Positions 33,431 through 45,061 of a stretch of DNA of 64,000 nucleotides are shown here, piece by piece. Numbering within the stretch: the first letter of the stretch is position 1; each line of letters starts with the position of its first letter. The notes under the pieces were generated by a model that worked only from the letters and a program-made list of their open reading frames with translations, was not told the DNA's origin and made no database searches. The DNA comes from Pisolithus tinctorius. Taxonomy: Eukaryota; Basidiomycota; Agaricomycetes; Boletales; Pisolithaceae. The stretch spans positions 1,054,001 through 1,118,000 of the forward strand of contig JANFAH010000016.1 in assembly GCA_024663395.1 (NCBI GenBank), given 5' to 3'. The position numbers were made by a program, and so were the translations under genes.

Positions 33431-34351
33431 CATTGCTCTGCAAATGGACTGTATGTATATTCAATATCAGCTCATCAGCTCAATATCTTGAAAATCCCTG
33501 TGTTTCATATGTATGATATATACACACTTAAAAAGTATACTGTATTGGAGCACAATACATGTGTTGTAGTTGTAATTAATTTTGGAAGAATATGAAGCAC
33601 AAAAATCATTACCTCAGCTAGAGAATAGTACCAATTTGGGATGGCATAGTTCACTGTAGCATACACTAGATGTCATTAAGCAGCAATGGCATGAAAGCAG
33701 CATAGCCATACCCAATGGTCCAAAAATCTACCACAAAAGAAAGGGAGGCACTCAGTGCAACTAGGTGAAGAGAATGTGAGTCATGTGTCTGACTTAAATG
33801 ACCTATGGCTTACTTTGAACATGGTCACATTTAAGAGAACACCAGACAATGGACCTGCACAGGATGAGCATGGACAAGCCAGTGGTAATCCTAGGGTTGA
33901 GTGGAAAAGGCTAGATTCAGATGACACAGACACAGATGACAGCACAAGAAGTTCATCAGGTGATGACAACAATGATGGTAAGTCCTCATGACAAGAAAGT
34001 GAAGCCTTGATGCAATACAAAGGTGGCCATAAGTGGAGTAGAGCATCCTGGTTTCCACCATCTGTCAGTGAAGCATGACATGCATTAGATGACTTGCACT
34101 TACTCATGAAGTTGTTGAAATATGGCCACAAAGGGATCCAGCACCAAAACTTGCCCTGGATTACCATTGAGCAAGTAGACCAAATGGCTAGGTTTTTGTG
34201 GACATATGTCAACACCCAGCCAGGCAACCCAACAGGTGGACATTGGTATAAAGTGGTTGACAAGACAGCACAGGATATTCATTTTGGTCAGAGTACACAA
34301 GCTCTTTCTCATAGACTCCAGAAATGGACACATGCATACATTGAGGACCAG

Positions 34352-36685
34352 TGTCACACACAAAAGGTGTTTGGTGACATGGGCATGGATAAAGCTGATG
34401 AATGGAGATGAAGACCATAGCCCTCATGTGAAGAATGATGGCCAGGAATGTTGGCAGTGATCCCTTGCACAAGAACAAGTCATCAATGCCAAAGAAAAAA
34501 GAAGGAAGCAAGTTAAGTGACAATGAAAATTCTTAAGCACCCATGTATGGCATTCCAGTTTTCAACATATCTCCACCATTTCTGCAGATACCAACACCAT
34601 TCCCACACCTGCTTATAGTGTTCAGCCATGCAATCCTACCTGCCAAAATTGGGAAGGATCTGTGCACTCCACACATTTCTACGGCACTCCCTCCAAAAGA
34701 CAATCATTTTGCTAATTCTTCTGATATGGCTTCCTCCACATCAATCATTTCACTTGTCCCCTTCACTAGGAATCATGGCTACATATATCTACCAGGAGTT
34801 CCTACTAGCTTCCATCCTGAAGTGTCCTGGTACATTCCATCCTCATCTGCCCCCTCTCAGCCCATCCAGCTTGGACAGCATGTTCTTTTTTGTCAGTATG
34901 ACCTCTAGGAAGACATTCTTTGGTTGCCTCAGGTCTGTCATTCAGCTGGAAAGGTCTCATGTGGTTGTCTTAGTCTCCCTGATCCAAGAAGCATATGGAT
35001 CCTTCCTCCCTACTCCATCTTCATACCAATCTCATCCTTCATTCGTCCAAAATTGCAACAGCTACAGCATAATCTACTGTTCTCCACTCTCCCTGATTGC
35101 ATCCATGATGAATATGATGCACATCTTGCCTTCTTATTGCAAGATACAGCAGAAGATGCTCCCCCTTCATCCTCTCTTCCAACAGAGCCTCATTCATGAA
35201 GTTTTTATTTGCTTCACTGAGAGGACAGTTGGGGAGGAAAAATGTGATCCCTGATGCTCCTGTCACTCCACAGACCCCCAAAGCTTGACCCCTGTTGACA
35301 CCTGACTCACCCTGTCTGCTGTTGGATGTACTATATTGTCAAGTATGGGGTTTCCGGGTTGAGACCGGACCGGAGACCGAAGCGGGCGCGAGGCCGAGGG
35401 AATGGAGTCAGGGGTAAAGACGAAGGTACAGATGAGTGGACTGGTTGGACTTAGCAACTGAAGGTACAGCACTATTCCCTTGTGTGGATCTCAGTCCAAG
35501 TCCGAGGCCGAGGCGGGGTTATCAGGAGATACTTAGTTGATTTCAGACTGAGGTCTACAGGCCGAGTATCTACGAGTTTATATACTAGAAATAACTATAG
35601 TATGGAGACCGGTAATGCCAGTCTCGCAAGGATTGCTAAGATGATTGGTAAGGCAAGTATTAGTAAGATATGACAAAGACAACGGAGACTGGGACAGAGT
35701 GGACCAGGGACAAGACCGGGCAAGGACTTAACTGAAGTGACAGACACTGCAAAGCAGTGTCTACCGTGCTAGACCAACTGGAGATATGGGATTGGCGAGG
35801 CCGAGGCCAGACTGAGTGAGCGCGAGGCCGAGTCCGGCCGGAGTCAAGGCATGACTATGACATATATTGGCATCAGATCAGCACTGCCTCTCTGTCATCC
35901 CACCTTGGCCTAGAAGCAATCTATTCAAGATGTGACATGCACAGCCTCCCCCTAATGTGATTCCAGTGTGCTTTCCCAGTTGCTGACATTACTTGACTCA
36001 TACTTTGAAATTCTGACTGTCCTTGACTCACCTATTGCCAATACTTACCAATCTTTGGACCTTGCTTACTGATTCTTCACTTTCTGGCTTACTTATCCTT
36101 ACCAATGCTCACAAATGCTGTCTAAGTTGATTACCCACCACCTACATTCCTTACTTACCAGTTACCAACCACCCACCAAGTGTTTGCACCTTGTTTTCCA
36201 TAGGCAACACCCCTGTACTGTATATAAATCACTGTACTTAGATAGCTGAAAAAAGAAGACATCAGAGAGCCCCTCTTGCTTTCAATTCATTCTCCCTCAG
36301 TAATTCATTCAGCAGCTTCAATAGTTGAGACTTTATTAAGGGTCTAGCTATTATCTACTTCAGCTATTGATGTCTATCATCAAGTATCTTTGCATCCAGA
36401 CCTTCCTGGGCTCAGATTAGCTTGGGACATCAAATTAAGTCATCATCCATCTTTCTGTAGGCTGACAGCAGTCTACCCTATCACTTTCTTTTGCATTCCT
36501 GCTCCCCCTTTGTCAGGAGCACCCCAACCCTCAGCACTTGTCTTTGAGTGTTGTAGCTCACAAAAACCCACTCAAATAAAAGGTTCCACCATCTAGGTAC
36601 TGTGTAGGCACACCACCACTCACTTTGTTTGTCTTTTGTGTTGGTTTTGGTTGGTTTACACCACTGAACCACACTTTGACTCACA
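34352..36685 (+). repeat. Repeat family C, copy C6 (contains a nested solo LTR)
   Basis: It runs from TGTCACACAC at 34,352 to TTTGACTCACA at 36,685. Without the nested LTR (35,337-35,862) its length is about 1.8 kb. It splits the transposase between IEDQ and a downstream block beginning WDQLPIQ. The conserved C ORF is frameshifted by an extra T in a T-run near 34,890, giving two partial frames (34,543-34,908 and 34,924-35,199). No clear direct target duplication: the flanks read accag and ctggg. Confidence 0.75.
35337..35862 (+). mobile_element. Solo LTR of another family, with TATAT duplication
   Basis: TGTCAAGTATGGGG opens and CATGACTATGACA closes a 526 bp TG...CA unit flanked by TATAT on both sides (35,332-35,336 and 35,863-35,867). 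The other C copies are continuous across this site. It is CpG-rich (ggccgaggcc, gggcgcgagg) inside CpG-poor C6, so it arrived late, probably by insertion followed by LTR-LTR recombination. Confidence 0.9.
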
Positions 36686-36844
36686 CTGGGATCAGTTGCC
36701 AATCCAATGAAAATCACAGAAGGCCTCACCAATCAATGATGAGACTATTGTTGAGGAACTAAGCCTCCATCTGTGCAGCATTGGAAAGTATGCCTGTGCC
36801 AAGGATCTTGTTGACTTTCTCAAAGTCACAGAGAACTGAACACA

Positions 36845-37850
36845 CCTAGGGATCTTGCAGCCAATAAGTCTAGCAACTGCTTGCCAGTGGATGAAGAAAA
36901 TGGGCTGGCGATGGAAAAGAGGTAAAAGGTCAATATGTTGATGATCATGAATGCAGTGATGTTGTAGCCTGTCAAGTCCAGGCCTACTCTGACCAACTCC
37001 AATGCTATATAAGGTCTAGAGAAAGGTTCAGAAGCAATTCTGACACAAGGAAACAGAACTCTGACTGGCAGAGTGGTGGCAGGAATGAAGTCTGCCGAGA
37101 CAGAGGTGGAGCAGAGTGAGGGTGTCGGGTTTAGCTCATGTGCTACCCCCTTGCACAATCTCAGCCCTTGTATTTCAGAGGGAGGGTACAGATGGAATGT
37201 TGGAGGTAACTCCAACAGGCAGAAGATGGAGACAGAGGGAGTAGGAACTAAGTTGATATTCATACTGAGGAATGGTGGAGTATGATACATGCTTTTATAC
37301 TACTATGGAGGTACAGTAACTGGAATCGGAACTGACATATGGAGACTCAGAAATTTTCAAGTAAAAACTTCCTAGATGATGAATGAAGGGTAGATGGAGG
37401 ACATACGAATGGGTAACATAGAACATCTGGAAAAGGAAACAGTTCAGGTGCTGGACCATGTGGTGTGCATGCTGCAGAGTACCTGACTGTGTGCTGTCAG
37501 GGAAAAGTCTGAAGGTAGTCACATGACCCCTCAGAGAACGGTCTGCTCAGTCTGGTAGGAGAGCAACACAAGTCCAACAGCAGTCGGAGTGGAGATGGCT
37601 CATAACCGACAGAAGTTGGGCAGAGTTGGTGCGGAGTGAGTGAACAACCAGTGGAAGATGGTATGGAGTGAGTAGGGACCTAGAATGAATGCATGGTTAT
37701 GACATAGCCTACCATCAGCAGGTCTTTCTCCCTGCATGGACTTGCCTTCAGTCACAAATGTGAAAATGGGAAGTGGACCAGGAGAACAACAACAGTGTTG
37801 TTGAGGATGTGAATACCATGGCTCCATTGAGTGGCAATGCATGTCATGTT
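36845..37850 (-). mobile_element. LTR-like insertion E2 in the Tc1-like element
   Basis: The segment separates two adjacent transposase blocks. 37,340-37,701 is the inverse of E1. Read on the minus strand it carries the promoter-like block ttgtgcaagggggtagcaca near 37,140, shared with 14,921 and 40,228. Exact ends were not determined. Confidence 0.5.
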
Positions 37851-39164
37851 GTCATGTGGTTTCATGATGGGTCCATATTCTATGCAAATGATCAGTGAAT
37901 GCTTTGATGGGTCCATCAAAATGAAAGTGCCATACCTCAGCCAAAAGGGGAAGGGGCCTCACTGATGGTTGCTGATTCTGATTTTGTTTCTGCAGACTAT
38001 GGGTGGCTTTGGTCACCTGACAGGAAAGAGCATGCATGTGTGCTTTTCAAGGCAGGGAAAGCATGAGATGGGTACTTCACAAATGATGATATTGTGGCTC
38101 AAACAAAACAAGCAATGGACATCCTATCAAGGCACTACCCTCACAAGGATCATGTATTTATTTTCAATAATGCAAAGACCCACCTAAAGCATGCAAATGA
38201 TGCACTTTCAGCATGCAAAATGCCAAAGTTCCCCTCCAAAAGCTGGGGAGTTATGGTCATAGCCAAAGACACCACCAGGAAGCTGGTTCATGATGTCAAT
38301 GGAAATATTGTGAAGGAAAAAAATTCAAATGGCCAATGCCCAACCACCAAATGGTGTCCCCCAACCACTTTATTTTCCAGAGGGTCATGAGCATGCAGGG
38401 TGGTTCAAGGGAATGGCACAGATCCTCATTGAATGTGGTTATACAGGAACATCTTGCCTCCTAATAGAATGCAAGGACTTTAGATGTCCTTCTGACAGGA
38501 CAGATTGCTGCTGTCACCAGTTGATGTATGGTCAATCAGATTTTGTGAATGTTGAGTCAATCATTGAGACAACTTGTTGTTCACATGGATTCAAGGTGAT
38601 ATTCTTGCTGAAATTTCACTGTAAGCTCAATTTTATTGAGCAATGCTGGGGGTATTCAAAGTGTGTCTATCAAATGAAACCATGGCCAAGTTCAGAAGAA
38701 ATGTTGGAGTGCAGTGTGGTTGAGTCATTGGAAGCTGTGCCTTTGGAGACAATGTGGCAGTGAGAGGTTTGCTGATTATCTGATGCAAGTTTGCTTATCA
38801 ATCATGTTTATCCAGCTTTGCAATCCAATCATCTTGATTCATGGACACATACCTTAAAGGACTTGATGGATGACAAGCTGCTTGGGCAATAAAGCAATAT
38901 CATGGTCACCATATCCTCCCAGCAAGTATTTTAGAGGAGTTTGATGCCACTTGCACACTGCCTTCAACCACTTAATTACAGTAATCATCTTTCACAAGCC
39001 CTTTTCCCCTCATACTCTCAATTAATACCATGGTCACTATGAATACACTGTATTTACATTGAGCATATCTGCTGAGCATAGCACACACAATTGCTTTTTC
39101 TCAACTTTGCTGCTGCACACTACTGCTGGAGACTTAACTTTGACTTGACAGCACATCATCACAC

Positions 39165-39210
39165 CATGTCACATCACATGACTATGGTCAAGTTTCATTG
39201 AGGTCTACCT
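39165..39210 (+). repeat. Right inverted repeat of the Tc1-like element
   Basis: It ends TGAGGTCTACCT next to TA and is complementary to 33,384-33,430 with few mismatches. Confidence 0.75.
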
Positions 39211-41339
39211 TACTAAGGGGCTGACTTCATCAGTTGCCTTCCTAGTGTCTACATCCACCAAAAAAAAAAGAACAAGAACAAGAACAAGATACCCTTGTGC
39301 CCTAGCTCATCATGAGCCTGGTGGAGAATTTCAAGGCATTTGTGAGGGGTGACCACTAGCTGGTGACATCCTTGAGGCTCTTTCCTCTACAGCTCTCCCC
39401 CTTTAATGAAATACTGAGTCACAGGATGCACTAAGTTCTCCAACTCCTCCTCTCCCAGTCCATCTGGCTTCTTCTTCTCCAAAACCTCCTTCACCACTCT
39501 CAACCTCTCCTCTCTCTGCTTCACTTTCTCTGATCATGCAATTCTGATCTTGAGATCTTTCAGTGTCAATCCTTGGGTATTAAAAATGTCTAGACTCTGC
39601 AGTAAGGGTAGGGGTGTCATATCCATGACTCTCAGACTTGGACTCAGTCCAGTCCAGACCCCTAGCCCCTAACTCCAGTCAACTCTAGTCCTAGTCTGGC
39701 CTAGAAAACCCAATCCTGGGCCTAAGAAACCCAACTCCAGCCTAAATAACTTAAGTCCAGTGTTTTACCCCTATCTCTGGTCCACTTCAGCCTCCTGGCC
39801 TTGCGCTGCTCCACCCCAGTCCTCCCAGGTCCATGTCCAGGTCACCCAGACATAACTCCAGTCTGTTTCCCTTTGTTTGTACTATATTTAGTCTAGTTCC
39901 TTTTGTCTGACTCTGCTTACTGTACAAATCCTGTGTCCAACTCCGGTTATGCCAGTCACCCAGACTTTGGCTATTAGCCTTGGCACAGCCACTATGGCTG
40001 TCCTCCTCTTGCTAATCATCTTTCTAATAGCTTATCAACAAGTCTGGCTTCATGTTCTTTACTCCGGACCAGCCTCATGTATTTAACCCCTGTACATACT
40101 TTGTGGCACCTCAGTCAGAATATCAACTAAGTCTTACCCTCAACTCCATACTACACTCTGTGTCTACTCTATAGCTAAGGCCAAGCCTTAAGCTATCCCT
40201 GGCCCCTGTCCTGGACCTCTCCCCAGCTTGCATAAGGGTACAGCACATAAGCTGAGACCAAGGGAGGTAGATCCAACCCCAGACCAGCTTCCCCCTGTGT
40301 GCACTCCATGACCAGTCAGTTTCCCATGCTACTGGTCTTGTTCCCATGCTCCTGGCCTTAAGTCCAGTCTTCCAGACTTAGCCCCTGACCTCCAGCCTTA
40401 ACTCTGGTCCAACCAGACTTGGCCCCTGTCTCCCAGCCTTGACTTTGGCCACTCAGACTTAGCCCCTGTCACCTGGTCTTGAAGCCCAGTCACCTGAGGG
40501 CAAACCCATACTTCACAAGGGGATGAATTGAACATGATGCTCAAAATATCTGAAGGATAAGGCAAAGAATCAAAACAGGCTTCCCTCCAATTCAAAAGTT
40601 TGATAGCAAAGGCCCCATACCCATCTATCCAATGCTTGTACTCCTCTCCTCCCCCCTCAGGGTCTTCTTCTGTTCTCAAACTCCCCAAAAGTCCAAATTT
40701 CCTTCAATTATGCCCAATAGGCCCTGAAAATATCAAGGATCATCATGATCTTGTATTCCCACATGTGAAAATTTGCACTATTGTCTCAAGAAAGAGTATA
40801 TGTATCATACATAAGTAGAGTCAACTAGAGGCATGTGTGGCTTCACCTGAGGATGTAGAGGAGGTTTCTGTCAAAGCAGAGGCCAGTGTGCTTCAAGAGA
40901 ACAGATGTAGAGGCTGATGGACCAGACATTTTTGTGTATTACTCTTTATCAGGCTAGGATGAAAACTCAAGAGTTGAGTCTCATGACCTTTTGAAGGTTA
41001 ATGAAGGCAGAGTGAGTCAAGCTAAAGGAAACAATGTACTCAGACTTTAAGATAGTTGAAGGTAGGGACATCATGAAGTGTGTGATGGAAAGTCTGTTGT
41101 GATCACATGTAGTATGAGATACTCTGTGAACAGGTGCAATTTTCAGGGTCAAATGATGTTTGGAAATACAGAGGAAGAATTAATGTGTGGCAGTATAGCA
41201 GCAGGTATACCCAACATCAAAATACCATTTGAGCCAACATTCATTGTGTGACATGGAAACATTTCCACCAATCCTGTCCATGGAGCATCTGACTCAAGTC
41301 CAACTCTGTGCAACAACCTCTAGGAATGACTACTGTGGT
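39211..41339. other. TE-derived text: LTR-like block and a short coding-like remnant
   Basis: Non-genic and CpG-poor. 39,616-40,500 is LTR-like: it starts TGTCATATCC, is rich in ccagtc/agcccc words, and has atttaacccc and the cttgcataagggtacagcac block near 40,228. To its right, the minus-strand frame 40,398-40,688 (EEYKHWIDGYGAFAIKLLNW) looks like a decayed coding remnant of an unknown protein. Nothing else is supported. Confidence 0.4.
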
Positions 41340-44300
41340 CCTCATGGAGTAAAACAGGCTCCTAAGTGTTGGGGGGATCCAAAGTAGTAGTCATCCTTTA
41401 GGGCCTCTGATCCAGCCATCATCACATAACTTGACTGGTTGGCCCAGCATGGCCTCCTGATGCATGAACCCATCAACAAGCTGATTACTGTTATGCAATG
41501 CATGTGAGGGGTCAAATGAGAATTAAGTGGGATTTCCCTTGATGCCTGCACTTGTGTTGAGTGAAATGAAAATACATAAAAGGTGGAAATATATACCATC
41601 TGCAGGAGGGAATGGATGAAGTACACTGGATGGGTTGGATGTCACCAGTGTCCACTTCTCACAAACACTAGTCCTTTCTGCATGGCATTCAGCCTCCCAG
41701 ACCCTCACAGTCTTGTCCTGTGAGCCTGAGACAATCCTCTCCCCATCAGGGGAGAATGCAACTGGTAAGCTCTAGAAGTATGGCCCTCAAGAGGGTTGCC
41801 AATCTGCACACCTCCAACATCCCAGACCCTCACAGCCATGTCCCCTGAGCCAGAAACAATCCTCTTGCCATCAGGGGAGAATGCAACCAAATTGACCACC
41901 ACATCTCTATGGCCCTCAAGAGGGCCACCAATCTGTGCACCTCCCTCAACATCCCAGACTCTCACAGTCTTGTCCAAAGAGCCTGAGACAATCCTCTTCC
42001 CATCAGGGGAGAATGCAACTGAACTAGCCCATGAAGTGTGACCATGCAGAAGAAGCTGTGCAACTGGCCAACCCTTCAAACCTCCTGTAGCAACTGCAGC
42101 AAGGCCACAGAATTTTGGCATGACCACTGTTGATAGCAATCCATTTGGAGGGATAAATGGCAATGCAGAGACACATAGGTGTGGGATGCTGTACACCATG
42201 GCACTGCCAAAGTTCTGGATGAACTTCACTCCATCTTCTACTAATGCCAATGTATCCTTCAAGCCTTCTTGGCCCTTCATTGTGGTGTCAGACCTCACCA
42301 GATACTACACATGCAGTACTCACCTCTACCCATGTTGCAACAGTGGCAAGAGCACTCGCACCCTTTCCAACCATCCCAAGAAGGCTCATTACCTCCAACC
42401 AGAAGAGTATTTTTTCACTTCCAACAATACCCTTCACCAGCACTGCAAGTGTCGAGTCAAATGCAACCTTCTGCAAATGCTGAGGCCAGAATCAACTGGA
42501 TTAGGACAAATGGTGTGGAATGTTCTTCTTGATTGTTTCTGATAGATCAGGAACTTCAGCATTGGCCAGGTAGGAGCTTTCCAATCTACAGATGTTGAAT
42601 TGAAGGTTATCACAGAGAATCTGTAATGTGGCAAAGGCCAGGTCTGTTGCATCAGAGGTGTCAATGAAGTAAATACCACTCAGTGAACGATCCATCAGGA
42701 AGTCATAGAACGATGCATGCAATGGTCGGACGGGAGAAGACCTGTCTGTAATGCCACTCAATACCGGCGCCATGCATTCTAGAACAGCAATGATGTCATA
42801 ATGATCCTTCCTGCCAGAGGAATGGCAGCGCAACTTATTCAATACATCCATGTGCAGAGGTTCGAGGGCTGACATGATCTGCTGCATCACAGAGCGGAAT
42901 TGTGTCGGGGTGGTCTCGTCCTTGGGGATACTGTCTTCAAGAATTGCTCGGTACATGGCATCCAGCAATCCACCTCCTGAACGAAGGTGCATGACCATTC
43001 TTGACTCCACTTGGGTTCACGAATTCACAGGCTAGACGAGCCCATTCAAATAGACCTTCCGCCTTCTGGGAAATCCCATGAACTTCCGCAGACACAATGC
43101 CCCGAAGATGGCCCATTCGTTTTGTAATGTATAGTTGGATGTCACGTTCCGATAACCCTGCAGAGACGTCATCCAACGAGGTCGCCCTCACATGCCGAGC
43201 AGCATTGAGAACACGCTCAATATCAGGCAATGTGCGGGATGTTACGAGGATGCGGACGTTACGGGGTAGGTTAGCAGTTTGGGCTGACGCAAGCACGGAC
43301 AACAGATGCCTCCGTGACAGTTCCGCCCCACTTTCGTCCAACGCGTCGACGACGACGAGCACATTCCCAACGATATGACCCGAAATCTTATGCAATGGTT
43401 CCGAAAGGAATCGCTTCCACTGAAGCACGATGTCAGAGGTAGTCTTGAGAGCATCGTCCTTCGCAACTGCATCCGCCAAGGCTCGCCGGAAGGCAGGATC
43501 ACGTTCTGGAAGATCGCATGAAACTGTCCTGAACATCTTTTCTTCGAGGTGCTCGGCCTGCCAGTCACGAGAAAAGCAAAAACAAGAGCCGACCCCTCCG
43601 GTGTTCTTAAACCACAGAGCGATCGTACGCGCAATAACAGATTTCCCCTTTCCGGCTCGCCCACGGAGCCAGAGGATGCGTGGCACATTTTCACCGGTAT
43701 CATAGATCCAATTAATAATGTCCGTAAGGACCTCCTTCCTGGAGCCATCGAGGCATCTCTTGGTCCTATTGAGACCCACACCCCGGGCACGGGCGAAACC
43801 ATCTAAGTCCAGATCCTCAAGTACGCGGAATGCATCAACCTGGACGCCCCGGTCTTCGTGGCGTCGGTATTGTTGCATCAAGTCGTCTAACATCTCGATG
43901 TACGCAATAGAAACGTCGCGCGCCTCATATTCTACGTCCCTCCCCTGATCTCTTCCCTGATACCACGTTACATTAACTGAGGTGTAAGTGTGATTGACGT
44001 ACAGAAGTCCTCGGTCGCGGAATAATTCTTGATGAACTGCACCGCACCACTTGTCATGAGTGCGATCTTGGCTAAGGTTTCCCGCATGCCCGACATCGCC
44101 TCGAGGGTAGTTTCTTCCGTGAGGAATTCGTAAACCTTTCTGACGGTATCCAGGAGGCGGGAAACCCGCCCATCTCGGGTCTGTTGAGTGACGAACATCT
44201 ACGTACGACCACGTAAGATGAAGAATGCATTCAAGAATGAGAGCGTACCTGAGAAATGGCTACTAATATTCCCAGCGCCATACGGGCGTATGGATGGATC

Positions 44301-45061
44301 TGGAACATGCACGGGGTCATCGGATGGATACAGAACAATAAATGCCCTACCTTAGTAAGGGTAGTAACTGCTTGATTGAAATCTTTGAACGGCTTCAGAT
44401 ACGTATCGGGGAAGTTTTGGGTCTCGGCGAGTGCGATATTTGCACCAGTCGCAAGGTCAACATCCCCTGCACCCACACGCGTCACGGTATCCATACCAGA
44501 GGGTGTCGGCGATATGAAATCAGTATTGCCGAAAGTTGACTGACAGACCGACCGCTGCGTCTGTGCAGCGAGCTTCCTCAGAGTTGTCGAAAGACTGAGA
44601 CGGCATAGATTACATACTTCGTAGGTCGGAGCAGCCTGGAAATGTCCTCTTTGTTCGGTCGTCCGATAAACATGTGTGTCAGTGCTCCCTCCCGTGACGA
44701 AACTTGGAGAACTCGGCTCTGATGGATGGGCGAAGGCCCACATTGATCCCTGAGAGGCACTACCCAACGCTTGAGTATCGGAGGGTAAATGAGGCTGAGA
44801 AGGTCCTTGTGACTGATTTTTGGCTAATTGTCATGTACCATCGTCAGAAAGGGGTGATCTGCGTACCGAAGAAGGGTCGAAGTTGAACGGGTTTGCAAGG
44901 CTGGTGCGAGCTTTCTTTGACTGCTTGCCGGTCATCGCGAAGAAATGAGTATTTTGACACATACCATCGCTAGACAAGATTAGACGACATACCGATGGAG
45001 GAAAAGAGCTATATGGGTTGGCAGCACTAGGGCGACCTCTCTTCAACTGATGACTGTCCAT
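41340..45061 (-). pseudogene. NACHT-WD40 (NLR-like) gene with a degenerate 3' half
   Basis: A spliced minus-strand gene. First exon MDSHQLKRGRPSAANPY (45,061-44,993); N-terminal helical exons with FPDTYLKPFKDFNQAVTTLTK, YARMALGILVAISQ and VSRLLDTVRKVYEFL. The NACHT exon (about 43,930-42,990) has Walker A GRAGKGKSVIA, Walker B VLVVVDALDES and a sensor-like RILVTSR. A winged-helix-like segment follows (GLLDAMYRAILED, RPLHASFYDFLMD), then the linker FIQNFGSAMVYS and three WD40 repeats (VAFSPDGKRIVSGS, VRVWDV). NLR proteins of this type are thought to sense non-self and trigger responses through their N-terminal domain. Breaks: a frame change near 43,015 (short intron or frameshift), TAA at 42,501-42,503 and TGA at 42,492-42,494 (minus-strand codons), and a frameshift in the third WD40 repeat near 41,770. 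The 5' part could still give a truncated protein. Confidence 0.75.

Larger units (their letters stand above)
33755..38960 (+). pseudogene. DDE transposase of the Tc1-like element (degenerate, interrupted)
   Basis: Pieces in order: an acidic N-terminal segment (33,755-33,991); KWTHAYIEDQ ending at 34,350; after C6, NDETIVEELSLHLCSIGKYA (about 36,740); after E2, VVMWFHDGSIFYAND (about 37,850), KGEGASLMVAD, DGYFTNDDIVAQTKQAMDIL and HVFIFNNAKTHLKHANDALSA (38,150-38,220). Then come PQPLYFPEGHEHAGWFKGMA, FHCKLNFIEQCWGYSK (about 38,620-38,660) and a tail, KQYHGHHILPASILEEFD, near 38,890. This is the IS630/Tc1-like family common in mushrooms. Of the DDE residues, Asp (FHD) and Glu (NFIEQCW) remain, while the middle Asp, expected before NAKTH, has become Asn. 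Several frameshifts are present. It is not functional. Confidence 0.75.
33384..39210 (+). mobile_element. Tc1/mariner (IS630-like) transposon, decayed and nested
   Basis: Inverted ends of about 45 bp match well: AGGTAGACCTCA...ACTTGACCATAATCACATGATG at 33,384 and its inverse ending at 39,210. A TA dinucleotide flanks each side (33,382-33,383 and 39,211-39,212), the hallmark of Tc1/mariner integration. Inside, a DDE transposase gene is scattered over both sides of insertions C6 (34,352-36,685) and E2. The ends and the transposase type agree, so the call is firm even though the element is dead. Confidence 0.8.

Noticed and set aside
1..36685. Repeat family C as a hAT-type DNA transposon (CAGTG ends)
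   Set aside because: Two copies can be read with CAGTGT...ACACTG ends, but C1, C2 and C4 lack the CAG, no 8 bp duplication is found, and C4 shows a clean GTGG duplication with TG...CA ends.
36826..37290. 154 aa minus-strand ORF
   Set aside because: It lies over an LTR-like promoter block with a TATA-like sequence and has no domain; chance ORF in CpG-poor DNA.
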